The translations under genes were made by a program, and so were the position numbers. Of a stretch of 64,000 nt of DNA, positions 16,397 to 24,474 are shown piece by piece. Position 1 is the stretch's first letter, and each line of letters opens with the position of its first letter. The stretch is from NCBI GenBank assembly GCA_029260765.1, contig JAJDCP010000188.1, positions 1 through 64,000 on the forward strand, given 5' to 3'. Under the pieces are notes generated by a model. The model made no database searches and was not told where the DNA came from. It worked only from the letters and a program-made list of their open reading frames with translations. The DNA comes from Planctomycetota bacterium. Its GTDB lineage: Bacteria; Planctomycetota; J058; JAJDCP01.

Positions 16397-18115
16397 TCAC
16401 TCCCCGGCCACCTCCACCACATCCTCCGCGACCAGCAGTGGCGTGCGGTCAGCTTCGTCCAGGTAGCCCATGAAGGTCGACACCTCGTCCAGCCCCTCGA
16501 AACGGGCCAACTCGGCGAGCACGCGGCCGCCGAAACTCTGGTACAGCAGGGTGCAGCGGACGCTTCCCACCTCGCCCAGGCCGGCCAGGGCGAACTGGAT
16601 GGTGTCCTCTCCGGCCTGGAAGTCCTGGTCCCCGGCCGTGCCGACCGGCGCCGTCCGGGCGGCCTCGGGGTGGTCGTCGCGGAAGCCCATCGGCAGCAGG
16701 CGGTTGTCCTTGAGCATGCGCGCGCCTTCCATCAACCTCCAGGTCGGCTCGCCATCCGCACCCGCCATGACCGTCTGATAGATCTGGACCTGGCCTTCCC
16801 CGGTGATGCGCTGGTAGTGTGCTTGAATGGCACCTCCGGGCTGCTCAGATGCCAGGACTTCGCCCGCGCCATCGACGAGGCGTCCCTCGGCATCCACGGC
16901 GCCTGACAAGAACAGCAGGCTGCCATCGGGAGCACGGATCTCCGTGCGCAACCAGGCGCGCCGGCTCGGATAGCCGCTGGGGAACTTGTGCCCGGCGAGG
17001 TTCTGCAACTGCACCTCGAACAGCAGGCTGCCGTCCTCAACACGCAGCGCGCCGATCTGCAGCCGCGCAGTCTGGGTTCCGACCATCTGCTCTGTCAGCT
17101 CGATCACACGGTCGAAAGCCTCCGCCGGCGCCTGCGGCAGGAGATCGTCGGCGTGGTCCCGCAACAGGGCGGGAAGCTGGACGTTGGCGCCGACGAACAG
17201 GTGCCGCCCATAGGTTTGGCGCGGGGCGATGGGCGGGAAATCTGTGCCGTTGGGCCGGCGGGCGATACGGGTCTTGATCGGCGTGCCGTCGTCAGCCGTC
17301 GTTGGCATGTGGCACGCTTGGCAGGAAGCCGCGTAGGGGCCTGGCTCGGGAACTTCGTCGTTGAAGGCCGAGTTCTTCCATTCCAGATAGGTGCCTTGTT
17401 CCAGGAAGTCCGTGCCCGTGCCCTCACCCAGCGCGGTGTGCGCTTCGGTGATCACGGTGTGGCAGCTACCGCACAGGTTCGACTGCAAGATGTGCGGACT
17501 CTCCGTTGGTGTGTAGGAAGTGTGGCGGCGCATCGGCATGGTAAAGGGCTGCGCGTGCGGACCGAAGATCTTGCCCTCGTCACCGATGCGAAACCCTGCC
17601 GTGTAGCTTTCTTCACTTCCGAGTCCCTCGGCCTCGATCTGGTGGCACAAGGCACAGGAGACGCCGTCGTTGCCGATCTGGGCGAAGTCGCTATCGAACA
17701 CCAATTGTTTGAGCGCCACCTTCTCGCCCTGGGCGTGCTGCTCGTAGGCAGCCATGGGCGCATGGCAGCTGAGGCATTTGTCTTCGATCGCCGCCGCCTT
17801 GTCAGGCATGTGTTGCATCTCGGCAGCAAGGGTGGCGCGGAAGAAGGGGTCGCGGAAGGCGTTGGCCATGCTGGAGGCCTGCCAGAGATCGAAAGGAGCC
17901 TGCGCACCGCCGGCCGCATCCCGCATCGCGTTGCTACGGCCAGCGTTGGAGTGACAGAGTGCGCAGCGTTTCGAGGTCAGGAAGCGGCCGTGCTGGGCAT
18001 CCCGTAGGGCCAGAACCTCGATGCCGTTGCCGGCCTGGGCTTCCCGAAGCAGGCAGAGCAGAGACACAGAAGCACAGACAGACAACAGAATCAGCAGACG
18101 TGTGGGGCGCAACAT
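16397..18115 (-). CDS. Exported pentaheme cytochrome c (cytochrome c554-like)
   Basis: A 572-residue protein. An N-terminal signal peptide (hydrophobic core LLILLSVCASVSLLCLL, cleavage near residue 28) directs it to the periplasm. Five CxxCH heme-attachment motifs are visible: CALCH, CLSCH, CALCH, CGSCH and CQACH, all in the first half. The C-terminal half has no heme motif; it is beta-rich and contains NLAGHKFPSGYPSRRAW, a segment seen in multiheme cytochromes related to cytochrome c554/hydroxylamine oxidoreductase. It is likely an electron carrier or periplasmic reductase. The ATG at 18115 has GGGAGA 9 nt upstream; an upstream in-frame start would precede the signal peptide. It lies 85 nt after rapA, possibly in the same operon. 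Confidence 0.85.
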   Translation of the reverse strand: MLRPTRLLILLSVCASVSLLCLLREAQAGNGIEVLALRDAQHGRFLTSKRCALCHSNAGRSNAMRDAAGGAQAPFDLWQASSMANAFRDPFFRATLAAEMQHMPDKAAAIEDKCLSCHAPMAAYEQHAQGEKVALKQLVFDSDFAQIGNDGVSCALCHQIEAEGLGSEESYTAGFRIGDEGKIFGPHAQPFTMPMRRHTSYTPTESPHILQSNLCGSCHTVITEAHTALGEGTGTDFLEQGTYLEWKNSAFNDEVPEPGPYAASCQACHMPTTADDGTPIKTRIARRPNGTDFPPIAPRQTYGRHLFVGANVQLPALLRDHADDLLPQAPAEAFDRVIELTEQMVGTQTARLQIGALRVEDGSLLFEVQLQNLAGHKFPSGYPSRRAWLRTEIRAPDGSLLFLSGAVDAEGRLVDGAGEVLASEQPGGAIQAHYQRITGEGQVQIYQTVMAGADGEPTWRLMEGARMLKDNRLLPMGFRDDHPEAARTAPVGTAGDQDFQAGEDTIQFALAGLGEVGSVRCTLLYQSFGGRVLAELARFEGLDEVSTFMGYLDEADRTPLLVAEDVVEVAGE

Positions 18116-18200
18116 CAGAGCTCTCCCGGTGAGGTCTGTGCGGAATACCTGCAAAACCGGGTCCCTACGGCATGTCAACTGTCTCGCAGTGTGCTCGGAC

Positions 18201-20960
18201 TCAGGGCATACAGACCAGCAGGCGCAGAGCGTCCAGCCGCAGCTGGGTCTGCCCGAGTCCTTCAGAAAGAACGGCCAGCTCCTTGCGCGCCAGCTCGATC
18301 TCCTGCTGCGTTACCGAAGGATTGACGAGCTGCAGAGCTTCGAGCCGCGCGCAGGCCGGAGCCAACTCGCTACGCATCGCCTGGCGCGCCTTTTCGACCA
18401 ACCCCGGCAGCTGGTCTTCTGCCCGCCGCCGCATGCGTCCGAGCATGCGCTCGAGCCCGGCCAACACCTGTGGGTTTGCGAGCATCATCGCCGCGTCCGT
18501 GGTCTCGACCTGCTGGTCTGGCAACTCGACAGCGGCTCCGTGCAGATCGACAGCGAATCGCAGGGGGGTGGGGGGAAAGAAGCGGTCGCCGCGCAGGCGC
18601 TCGGGCAGGCTGCATTCGACCACGAACAGGCCCTCGAGCACCAGGCCGGGGGGCATGCCGCGCAGCTTGGCCACACAGGCGTTGCCGCGCTCGTCGTTGC
18701 TGGTCGACTCCAGTGCGTCGCGGACCATCGGATGGTCCCACGACAACAGCTCGATGCTGTCGCTGCCCAGCGCCTTGCTGCGGTCGAAGCTGACCACCAT
18801 GCCCTCGGCCCGGAAGCCCGGAAACGGCCGCGCATAGGTCTCGTTGGGCTGCAGATACCAGGTGCGGCGCGCGACCTCCTCGCAGTCTATGCCTCCGTGA
18901 TCGAGGGCGAGCAGCATGAACTCCTCGAGCTCGGGCGCCTCGTCGATGCTCTGCACCGCCAGGCTGATCGCCTGGGCGGCGGGCTCATCGAAGGAGTTGT
19001 ATTCCAGCAACCGGTCTCTGCCCGTCTCGAGCTCGGCGATGATTTCGCGGTTGCGTTGGGCCGCGTGCTGCAACAGCTCTTCGAATCCAGAGGCATGGGG
19101 ACTGCAGCAGGCTTCCAGCAAGGCATGCCCGAACTCGCGCACGACCTGCCGGGAGCCGTGCCAGGCTGTCCGGAACACTCCCAAGGCCTCGTCGAACCAG
19201 CGCACCAGCCGGTGTTGCGGTGTGTCGGGCACGAAGGGCAGGTGGATGAAGATCTCGGCGCCTTGCCCGATGCGGTCGAGCCGCCCGATGCGCTGTTCGA
19301 CCTGCTCGGGATCCAGGGGAAGATCAAACAGCACCAGGTGGCGTGCGAACTGGAAATTGCGCCCCTCGGCGCCGATGGGCGACGAGAGCATCAGCTGGGG
19401 CCCATCCTCCTCCTGGAACCAGGCCGCCATGCGGTCGCGCTCCATCAAGCTCATCTGTTCGTGGAAGGTCGCGAGCTGCAAGATGCCCGCCGCGCCCAGG
19501 GCCTTGGCGAGCACCAGGGTCTTGGCGGGGCTGTTGCAGATCAGCAGCACCTTCGCTGGGGTAAGCTCTGTCAGCAACGCCACCAGCCACGAGACCCGCG
19601 AGTCCTTCTCGAGCCGACCGAGCCGGAAGGAGGGATCGCGGCCCAGCTCGTGCAGCAACTCGCGCCGGATCCGCTTGGCGTTGCCGCTCAGCCTATGGAA
19701 AACCGCCTGGCGACGCGGAAAGCCGCCGACGACGGCGCGCACGTTCCTGAACATCAAGCGCCCCAGGCCGTGCTGGTCGAGCAGCTTGCCCAACAGCTGC
19801 CGCCGGGCATCGCGGTCTTTGCTACTGCGGCGCAGCAGCCCCGTAATGTTCTCGTGCTCGAAGAGGCCCTTCAGGCGCGTCTTGTCCGCTTTGTTGAGGG
19901 GTTTCGAGCCTTTGAGCCGCTGCGCCAGGTCCGCCACCTCCAGGTAGCCTTGCTTCTCCTGTTGGTAGGCGTCGTAGGAGCGGAAACGGCCCGGATCGAG
20001 CAGGGCCAGGCGCTGGAAGTGCCCTTCCTCTCCGGCCTGCTCCGGCGTTGCCGTCAGCAACAGCATGTGTTCCACCGACTGCGCCAGCTTCTCCAGCAGC
20101 GCGAAGTTGGCGCTGCCTGGCTCGACCTGGTGGGCTTCGTCGACCACGACCAGGTCCCAGTCTGCCTCTGCCAGGGGGATCTGCTCGCTGCGGTCGAGAG
20201 GACAGATGATCCGCTGGTCGAGCAGCTCGGGCGTGATCTGCACGGCTTCCTGGGCCGTGAGGTAGGCCTCGTTGACGATCCGGAAGGAGACGTGGAAACG
20301 CAGGTAGAGCTCGGCAAACCATTGGTGCACCAGGCCGGGCGGCACCAGAATCAGCACCCGCTCGACGCGCCGCGTGAGCAGAAAGCGGTGGATCACCAGG
20401 GCGGCTTCGATGGTCTTGCCCAGGCCGACCTCATCGGTCAACAGCACCCTCGCGCGATGCCGAGCGCAGACTTCGTGGGCGACATAGAGCTGGTGTGGGT
20501 AGAGCTCAATCCGACCCCCCAGGAAGCCGCGCCAGGGTGAGGACAGGGCACGATGGCGCGCTCGGTGGGCCTTGAGCCGCAGGTCGAACAGAAGCGGGTC
20601 GGCGTCGAACTGCCCGGATTTGAGCCGGTTGAGCGGTTGCCCCAGCTCGAGCGTGTCGGCCATGTCCTCTTCGCGCAGCGTTTGTCCCTTGCCGTGGTAG
20701 CTCAACAGAGGTCCGCGTGTCTCGACCGACTCGACCACGAACGCCCCCCCATCGCGGCGCCGTGCACGGGCTCCGGGGCTGAGCAGAGCACGGACCAGTG
20801 GTGCACTTTCGGCGGCGTACTGGCGGGTCACCTCGCGGGCAGCGAAGAAGATCGTCACATCCCGCCCCTCGACGGCGACCACGCTGCCGACGCCCAGCTC
20901 GGGCTCCGAGCTGTTGTACCAGCGTTGCTGCAGGCTGAATGTCTGGCTCGCTTCGGTCAT
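18201..20960 (-). CDS. rapA: RNA polymerase-recycling SNF2-family ATPase RapA
   Basis: A 919-residue protein that aligns along its whole length with E. coli RapA (HepA, 968 residues). It has N-terminal Tudor-like domains (QRWYNSSEPELGVGSVVAVEGR), Walker A DEVGLGKT, the DEAH box VVDEAHQ, the TATPEQ motif III, RapA-specific GGFPRR, GAEGRNFQFARHLVLFDLP and EQRIGRLDRIGQ of the second RecA domain, and the C-terminal RapA domain ending RLDALRLLV. RapA uses ATP to remodel stalled or post-termination RNA polymerase complexes. The ATG has GGGAGA upstream. It starts 14 nt after the FMN dehydrogenase and is probably co-transcribed with it; no functional link between the two is known. Confidence 0.93.
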   Translation of the reverse strand: MTEASQTFSLQQRWYNSSEPELGVGSVVAVEGRDVTIFFAAREVTRQYAAESAPLVRALLSPGARARRRDGGAFVVESVETRGPLLSYHGKGQTLREEDMADTLELGQPLNRLKSGQFDADPLLFDLRLKAHRARHRALSSPWRGFLGGRIELYPHQLYVAHEVCARHRARVLLTDEVGLGKTIEAALVIHRFLLTRRVERVLILVPPGLVHQWFAELYLRFHVSFRIVNEAYLTAQEAVQITPELLDQRIICPLDRSEQIPLAEADWDLVVVDEAHQVEPGSANFALLEKLAQSVEHMLLLTATPEQAGEEGHFQRLALLDPGRFRSYDAYQQEKQGYLEVADLAQRLKGSKPLNKADKTRLKGLFEHENITGLLRRSSKDRDARRQLLGKLLDQHGLGRLMFRNVRAVVGGFPRRQAVFHRLSGNAKRIRRELLHELGRDPSFRLGRLEKDSRVSWLVALLTELTPAKVLLICNSPAKTLVLAKALGAAGILQLATFHEQMSLMERDRMAAWFQEEDGPQLMLSSPIGAEGRNFQFARHLVLFDLPLDPEQVEQRIGRLDRIGQGAEIFIHLPFVPDTPQHRLVRWFDEALGVFRTAWHGSRQVVREFGHALLEACCSPHASGFEELLQHAAQRNREIIAELETGRDRLLEYNSFDEPAAQAISLAVQSIDEAPELEEFMLLALDHGGIDCEEVARRTWYLQPNETYARPFPGFRAEGMVVSFDRSKALGSDSIELLSWDHPMVRDALESTSNDERGNACVAKLRGMPPGLVLEGLFVVECSLPERLRGDRFFPPTPLRFAVDLHGAAVELPDQQVETTDAAMMLANPQVLAGLERMLGRMRRRAEDQLPGLVEKARQAMRSELAPACARLEALQLVNPSVTQQEIELARKELAVLSEGLGQTQLRLDALRLLVCMP

Positions 20961-20974
20961 CGGGGTCTCCCAGC

Positions 20975-22060
20975 TCAGGTCCTGGACCAGATCAGGTCGC
21001 GTGTGATCGTGTCGATCTGCGGCGCGCCGCAGAGCGCCATCGCCAGCTCGAGCTCCTCTGCCAGTATGCCGAGCACGCGCTCGGCACCGGCCTGGCCAGC
21101 GACGCTGAGACCCCAGAGGATGGGCCGGCCCAGCAACACGGCGCGTGCCCCCAACGCCAGGGCCTTGAGCACGTCCGTGCCCCGCCGGATGCCTCCGTCG
21201 ATGAAGACCTCCAGCTCGTCTCCGACAGCCGCCACGATCTCAGGCAGCACGTCGATCGTGGCTACAGAGGTGTCGAGCTGGCGTCCGCCATGGTTGGAGA
21301 CCACAACGCCCGCGGCACCGGCGTCGTGGGCGCGCCGGGCATCGTCGGCCCGCACGATGCCCTTGATCACCAACGGCAGCCTGGTGATCGAGCGCAGCCA
21401 GGCGATGTCGTGCCAGCTCAAGGAGGGATCGAGCAAGCTGGCAAAATAGGCCGCAAGGCCCGACTCCTGTAGCTGGTGGCTGACCTCGTCCAGCCCCGCA
21501 GGCATCAGGTTCTTGACAGACAATCCCGGGGGCAGGCGGAATTCGTTGCGCACGTCGCGTTCACGCCGCCCGAGCAGAGGGGCGTCGACCGTCAGTACCA
21601 GGGCCGAAGCGCCTGCCGCCTCGGCGCGCTCGATCAAGCCGCGTGTGGCCGCGCGGTCTTTGTAGACATAGAGCTGAAACCAGACTGGCCCTTCGGCAGC
21701 CTGGCAGATGTCCTCGATGGCGGTATTCGAGAGCGTGCTGACGACCATCACCGTGCCTGCACTGCCGGCCGCCCGTACGGTCGCCAGCTCGCCATCGGCG
21801 GTGGCCAGGCAATGGAAGGCCGTCGGGGCGATCAGCATCGGGGCCCGTACGCGTTGGCCGAGCACGGTTGTACTGAGGTCGCGTGCGGAGACATCGACCA
21901 GCACGCGGTAGCGCAGGGCGATCTGTTGGTAGGCCTCCTGGTTGCGACGCAGGGTGATCTCGTCATGGGCGCCGCTGCGGTAGTAGCCCAGGGCCATCGA
22001 GGTCAGGCGGCTTCTGGCGGCGGTTTCGAAGTCGTGAAGGTTGATCGGCTCGGAGGTCAA
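20975..22060 (-). CDS. FMN-dependent alpha-hydroxyacid dehydrogenase/oxidase (LldD-like)
   Basis: A 361-residue TIM-barrel enzyme that oxidises 2-hydroxy acids such as L-lactate or glycolate with FMN. Family signatures: YYRSGAHDEITLRRN near residue 25, PTAFHCLATADGE, the QLYVYKDR strand, a VIKGIVRADDA strand, and the active site SNHGGRQLD with the catalytic His. The C-terminal phosphate-binding strands (DGGIRRGTDVLKALALGARAV) are intact. The TTG at 22060 is chosen because AGGAG lies just upstream and because a further-upstream TTG (22117) falls inside the predicted -35 box. Substrate choice between lactate, glycolate and others cannot be settled from sequence. Confidence 0.88.
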   Translation of the reverse strand: MTSEPINLHDFETAARSRLTSMALGYYRSGAHDEITLRRNQEAYQQIALRYRVLVDVSARDLSTTVLGQRVRAPMLIAPTAFHCLATADGELATVRAAGSAGTVMVVSTLSNTAIEDICQAAEGPVWFQLYVYKDRAATRGLIERAEAAGASALVLTVDAPLLGRRERDVRNEFRLPPGLSVKNLMPAGLDEVSHQLQESGLAAYFASLLDPSLSWHDIAWLRSITRLPLVIKGIVRADDARRAHDAGAAGVVVSNHGGRQLDTSVATIDVLPEIVAAVGDELEVFIDGGIRRGTDVLKALALGARAVLLGRPILWGLSVAGQAGAERVLGILAEELELAMALCGAPQIDTITRDLIWSRT

Positions 22061-22089
22061 GCGGCGCTCCTGGACAGGTGGAAGCGGAC

Positions 22090-22117
22090 ATTGTGCCAGG
22101 TCCTGCGGGCTCTGCAA
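22090..22117 (-). promoter_or_regulatory. Predicted sigma70-like promoter of the hydroxyacid dehydrogenase/rapA operon
   Basis: On the minus strand, TTGCAG (22112-22117) and CACAAT (22090-22095) are separated by 16 nt. A start site near 22083 would give a leader of about 23 nt to the TTG at 22060. Confidence 0.5.
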
Positions 22118-22139
22118 GCTCCTAAGAGCCTCGCGAAGG

Positions 22140-22472
22140 GTGGGAGAGACGCGCTGTACGGCACTTTCCGACGATCGGGGGCTCTACCGGCAGGCGCGGG
22201 CGTGCCACACCGAGCTGCCCGGTGGCTCCCAGTCGTTGCTGGAGGTCCGCAGGCAGGACGATCTGCTGCGGGCAGCCATCGACTCCTTGAGAATCGTGCA
22301 GCAGGGCTTGGGATTCCCGATCAGCGGTGTCGGGGTCGGTCCGGCCAACCAGCAGATCTTGGACCTGCGCTTGTTGCTGGGGGTTTTTCTGCCAGCGGCT
22401 GAACCTCTCCCTGGGGGCCCACGTCACACCCACGGACCCGGTCCACCGTGGTCCCGACATTCCCGATCTTGA
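22140..22472 (+). CDS. Possible small hypothetical protein
   Basis: An open frame of about 110 residues from a GTG, not recognised as any family. Third-position GC is high over about 80 codons and composition is protein-like (Leu/Gln/Asp-rich middle, residues about 20-85), which is why it is listed. There is no convincing ribosome binding site, and the C-terminal 20 residues look non-coding (Pro/Gly/Arg-rich). It lies between the divergent hydroxyacid-dehydrogenase promoter and the secretin-like gene 33 nt downstream. It could be a remnant, or the region could be non-coding. Otherwise 22061-22505 shows only the promoter. Confidence 0.25.
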   Translation: MGETRCTALSDDRGLYRQARACHTELPGGSQSLLEVRRQDDLLRAAIDSLRIVQQGLGFPISGVGVGPANQQILDLRLLLGVFLPAAEPLPGGPRHTHGPGPPWSRHSRS

Positions 22473-22505
22473 GCCCGATCAACCCTTGCCACAGGAGTCC
22501 CCCCC

Positions 22506-23522
22506 GTGCGCACACAGCTAACGTACGTCCTACTGCTCTTGCTGTTCCCTGCCCTGCTCTCTGCCCAGGAGAAGATCCCCTTGCGCGGTTCCCGCGACGG
22601 CCCCATGAAGGTCGAGGATGTGTTGGACATGGCCTCGCAGATCATCGGCCAGCGCATCATCATCGACCCTGCCCTGCAGGGTGTGAGCCTGCAGATGCTC
22701 GACGATGGCAGTGTGACGATGGATGAGCTGCGCGCGATCCTCTCGATGCATGATATCGAGCTGGTCTATCAGCTCGTCGATGGACAGACGGTGATCAAGG
22801 CGTACCTGCAGCGCAACCTGACGAACCGCGAAATCGGCAAGGTCACGCGCTTCTTCAGTGCAGGCGCCGCGTTGCCGGCGAACAATGAGATCGTCACCTC
22901 TGTGGTCGAGGTACGGGTGGCCAATGTCGAGCAGGTCTTCGCCCAGGTCCGCGCCCTGATGTCGCGGGATCGTGACCGGCTCGGGAACATCTTGTTCGCA
23001 CGGGGATCGACGCGGCTGATCATCACCGACAAGGCCAGCCATGTCGCCTTCTACAAGCAGGTCATCGAGGCCCTGGACCAGCTGCCTACAGCGCTGAGCA
23101 TGCGGGTCGTCGCGCTGCAGCATGCCGAGGTCTCCGAGACCGCCTCGCTGCTGCGGGCGATGCTCAATTCCCGTACCGTCCTCCAGAATGAACGCGGCGT
23201 GGGGACGACGCCGCAACCGCAGCTCTTGGCAGACACCCGCACCAACCAGCTGGTCATCCTGGCGATGGCAGATGATCTACCCGCCCTCAACGAGATCCTG
23301 GCCAAGCTGGACATCGAGGTCCCGAGTCCGGACCGCTATGTTGTGCGTCTGAAGCACGCCTCGGCTGCGGACCTTTGCAACGAGCTGAATGAGCTCTATG
23401 TCTACGCCGCAACGCGGGTCGTCGCCAGCCGTAGGACCAACTCACTGTTGATCGAGGCCAGTCCGGCGGCGATCGAAGAGATCCGCGAGCTGTTGGAGGT
23501 GCTGGACGCGGCCGTCGACTGA
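22506..23522 (+). CDS. Secretin N-domain protein without the outer-membrane barrel
   Basis: A 338-residue exported protein with a signal peptide (LLLLLFPALLSA, cleavage before Gln near residue 21). It has a chain of secretin periplasmic domains: an N0/STN-like domain (about 33-105) and three N1-type ring-building domains (about 127-200, 205-275, 278-337) with the recurring beta-alpha pattern and TRTNQLVI and SRRTNSLLIEA motifs. The secretin beta-barrel domain of GspD/PilQ is entirely missing; the protein stops right after the last N domain. The GTG start has CAGGAG about 10 nt upstream. It may act as a periplasmic ring or adaptor for a secretin encoded elsewhere. It is convergent with the secernin-like gene (18 nt). 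Confidence 0.75.
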   Translation: MRTQLTYVLLLLLFPALLSAQEKIPLRGSRDGPMKVEDVLDMASQIIGQRIIIDPALQGVSLQMLDDGSVTMDELRAILSMHDIELVYQLVDGQTVIKAYLQRNLTNREIGKVTRFFSAGAALPANNEIVTSVVEVRVANVEQVFAQVRALMSRDRDRLGNILFARGSTRLIITDKASHVAFYKQVIEALDQLPTALSMRVVALQHAEVSETASLLRAMLNSRTVLQNERGVGTTPQPQLLADTRTNQLVILAMADDLPALNEILAKLDIEVPSPDRYVVRLKHASAADLCNELNELYVYAATRVVASRRTNSLLIEASPAAIEEIRELLEVLDAAVD

Positions 23523-23540
23523 TCTGCAGGCGCAGCCCGG

Positions 23541-24455
23541 TCAGGCGACCGGATAGAGCTCGAAGGGGCTCTGGCAAGGATGGGCGCGCCCCGTCAGCCA
23601 GTGGCGTGAGGCGCCAGGACGCAGCTCGGAGACCATCGAGGCCGTGGTCGCGAAGCCGCCGTGCATGCAGATCCCACTCGGGTGGTCGGCCAGGATGCGC
23701 ATCATGCCTTCGCTGTTCAGGCGGCCGTTCTGCGCGGCCATCAGGCGGCTTCCCCAGGCGGCGCGGCAGTCCTCGTCGTTCAGGCTGGCGAGGTCGCCGA
23801 AGACCACAGCGAAATCGAACGGCCCTTCTCCAGGGTCCAGGCCCAGAAAGCGCGCGGTATCGGCCAGATCCTCCGAGCACAGCTCGAAGCGCGTGCGGAT
23901 CGAGAGCTGGTTCGAGATGTTGCGCGTGCCGTCGACGACCTGCTCCGCGGCCCACAACCGGCCCACGGTCTCCAAGATCCAAGCGTCGCCAGGATCGGCG
24001 ATCAAGAAGCTGTTGTGGTAGCTGAAGCCGGGGTTGCCCTCGGCGCAGGGTCCGCCCTGACCGTGGGTCTCGAGCAGGCCTGCCATCACCAGCACCGCCT
24101 CGCGCGCGCTCGTGGCTCGTTCCAGACCGAGGCGTACGAGATCCATCCCGAGCAGCGCTTCATCTTCCAGCGGGCCGGCCACGAAGATCGCTTCGTTGCC
24201 GATCACCACGTCATGCTCGTTCGCCCCCATCTCCGCACCCCACATCCAGTCCGGCTGCGAGAGCAACACGGCATGGGTCTGGGCGGCCTGGGGGATCTCG
24301 ATGTAGGTGCAGCGCACGCGCGCATCCGGCGGATGGCTGGCGCGCGCGAAGCGCACCACGCTCTGGGCTTCATCGGCAGGCCGGTCGCTGTTCTTACCGA
24401 AGACGACAGCGCCCGATGCGGTCGCGCCGGGCATCGCTACGAAGGTGTCACACAT
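23541..24455 (-). CDS. Secernin-like C69-family peptidase (Ntn hydrolase)
   Basis: A 304-residue protein whose N-terminus (MCDTFVAMPGAT...GKNSDRP) matches secernins and C69 dipeptidases. Removal of Met1 would expose Cys2, the N-terminal nucleophile of Ntn hydrolases. Further conserved stretches are GANEHDVVIGNEAIF near residue 80 and HNSFLIADPGDAWILET near 150. Family members hydrolyse dipeptides or related amides; the substrate is unknown. The ATG at 24455 is fixed by the need for Cys2; the frame open upstream overlaps the neighbouring gene. There is no signal peptide, so it is probably cytoplasmic. It starts 19 nt after the TPR metallopeptidase gene. Confidence 0.85.
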   Translation of the reverse strand: MCDTFVAMPGATASGAVVFGKNSDRPADEAQSVVRFARASHPPDARVRCTYIEIPQAAQTHAVLLSQPDWMWGAEMGANEHDVVIGNEAIFVAGPLEDEALLGMDLVRLGLERATSAREAVLVMAGLLETHGQGGPCAEGNPGFSYHNSFLIADPGDAWILETVGRLWAAEQVVDGTRNISNQLSIRTRFELCSEDLADTARFLGLDPGEGPFDFAVVFGDLASLNDEDCRAAWGSRLMAAQNGRLNSEGMMRILADHPSGICMHGGFATTASMVSELRPGASRHWLTGRAHPCQSPFELYPVA

Positions 24456-24474
24456 TATGCGTCGTGAACCATGG

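Noticed and set aside
18021..20540. 839-residue plus-strand open frame opposite rapA
   Set aside because: rapA matches its family along its full length on the minus strand.
22061..22117. TTG at 22117 as the start of the hydroxyacid dehydrogenase
   Set aside because: It falls in the predicted -35 box; the TTG at 22060 has AGGAG and gives the usual family length.
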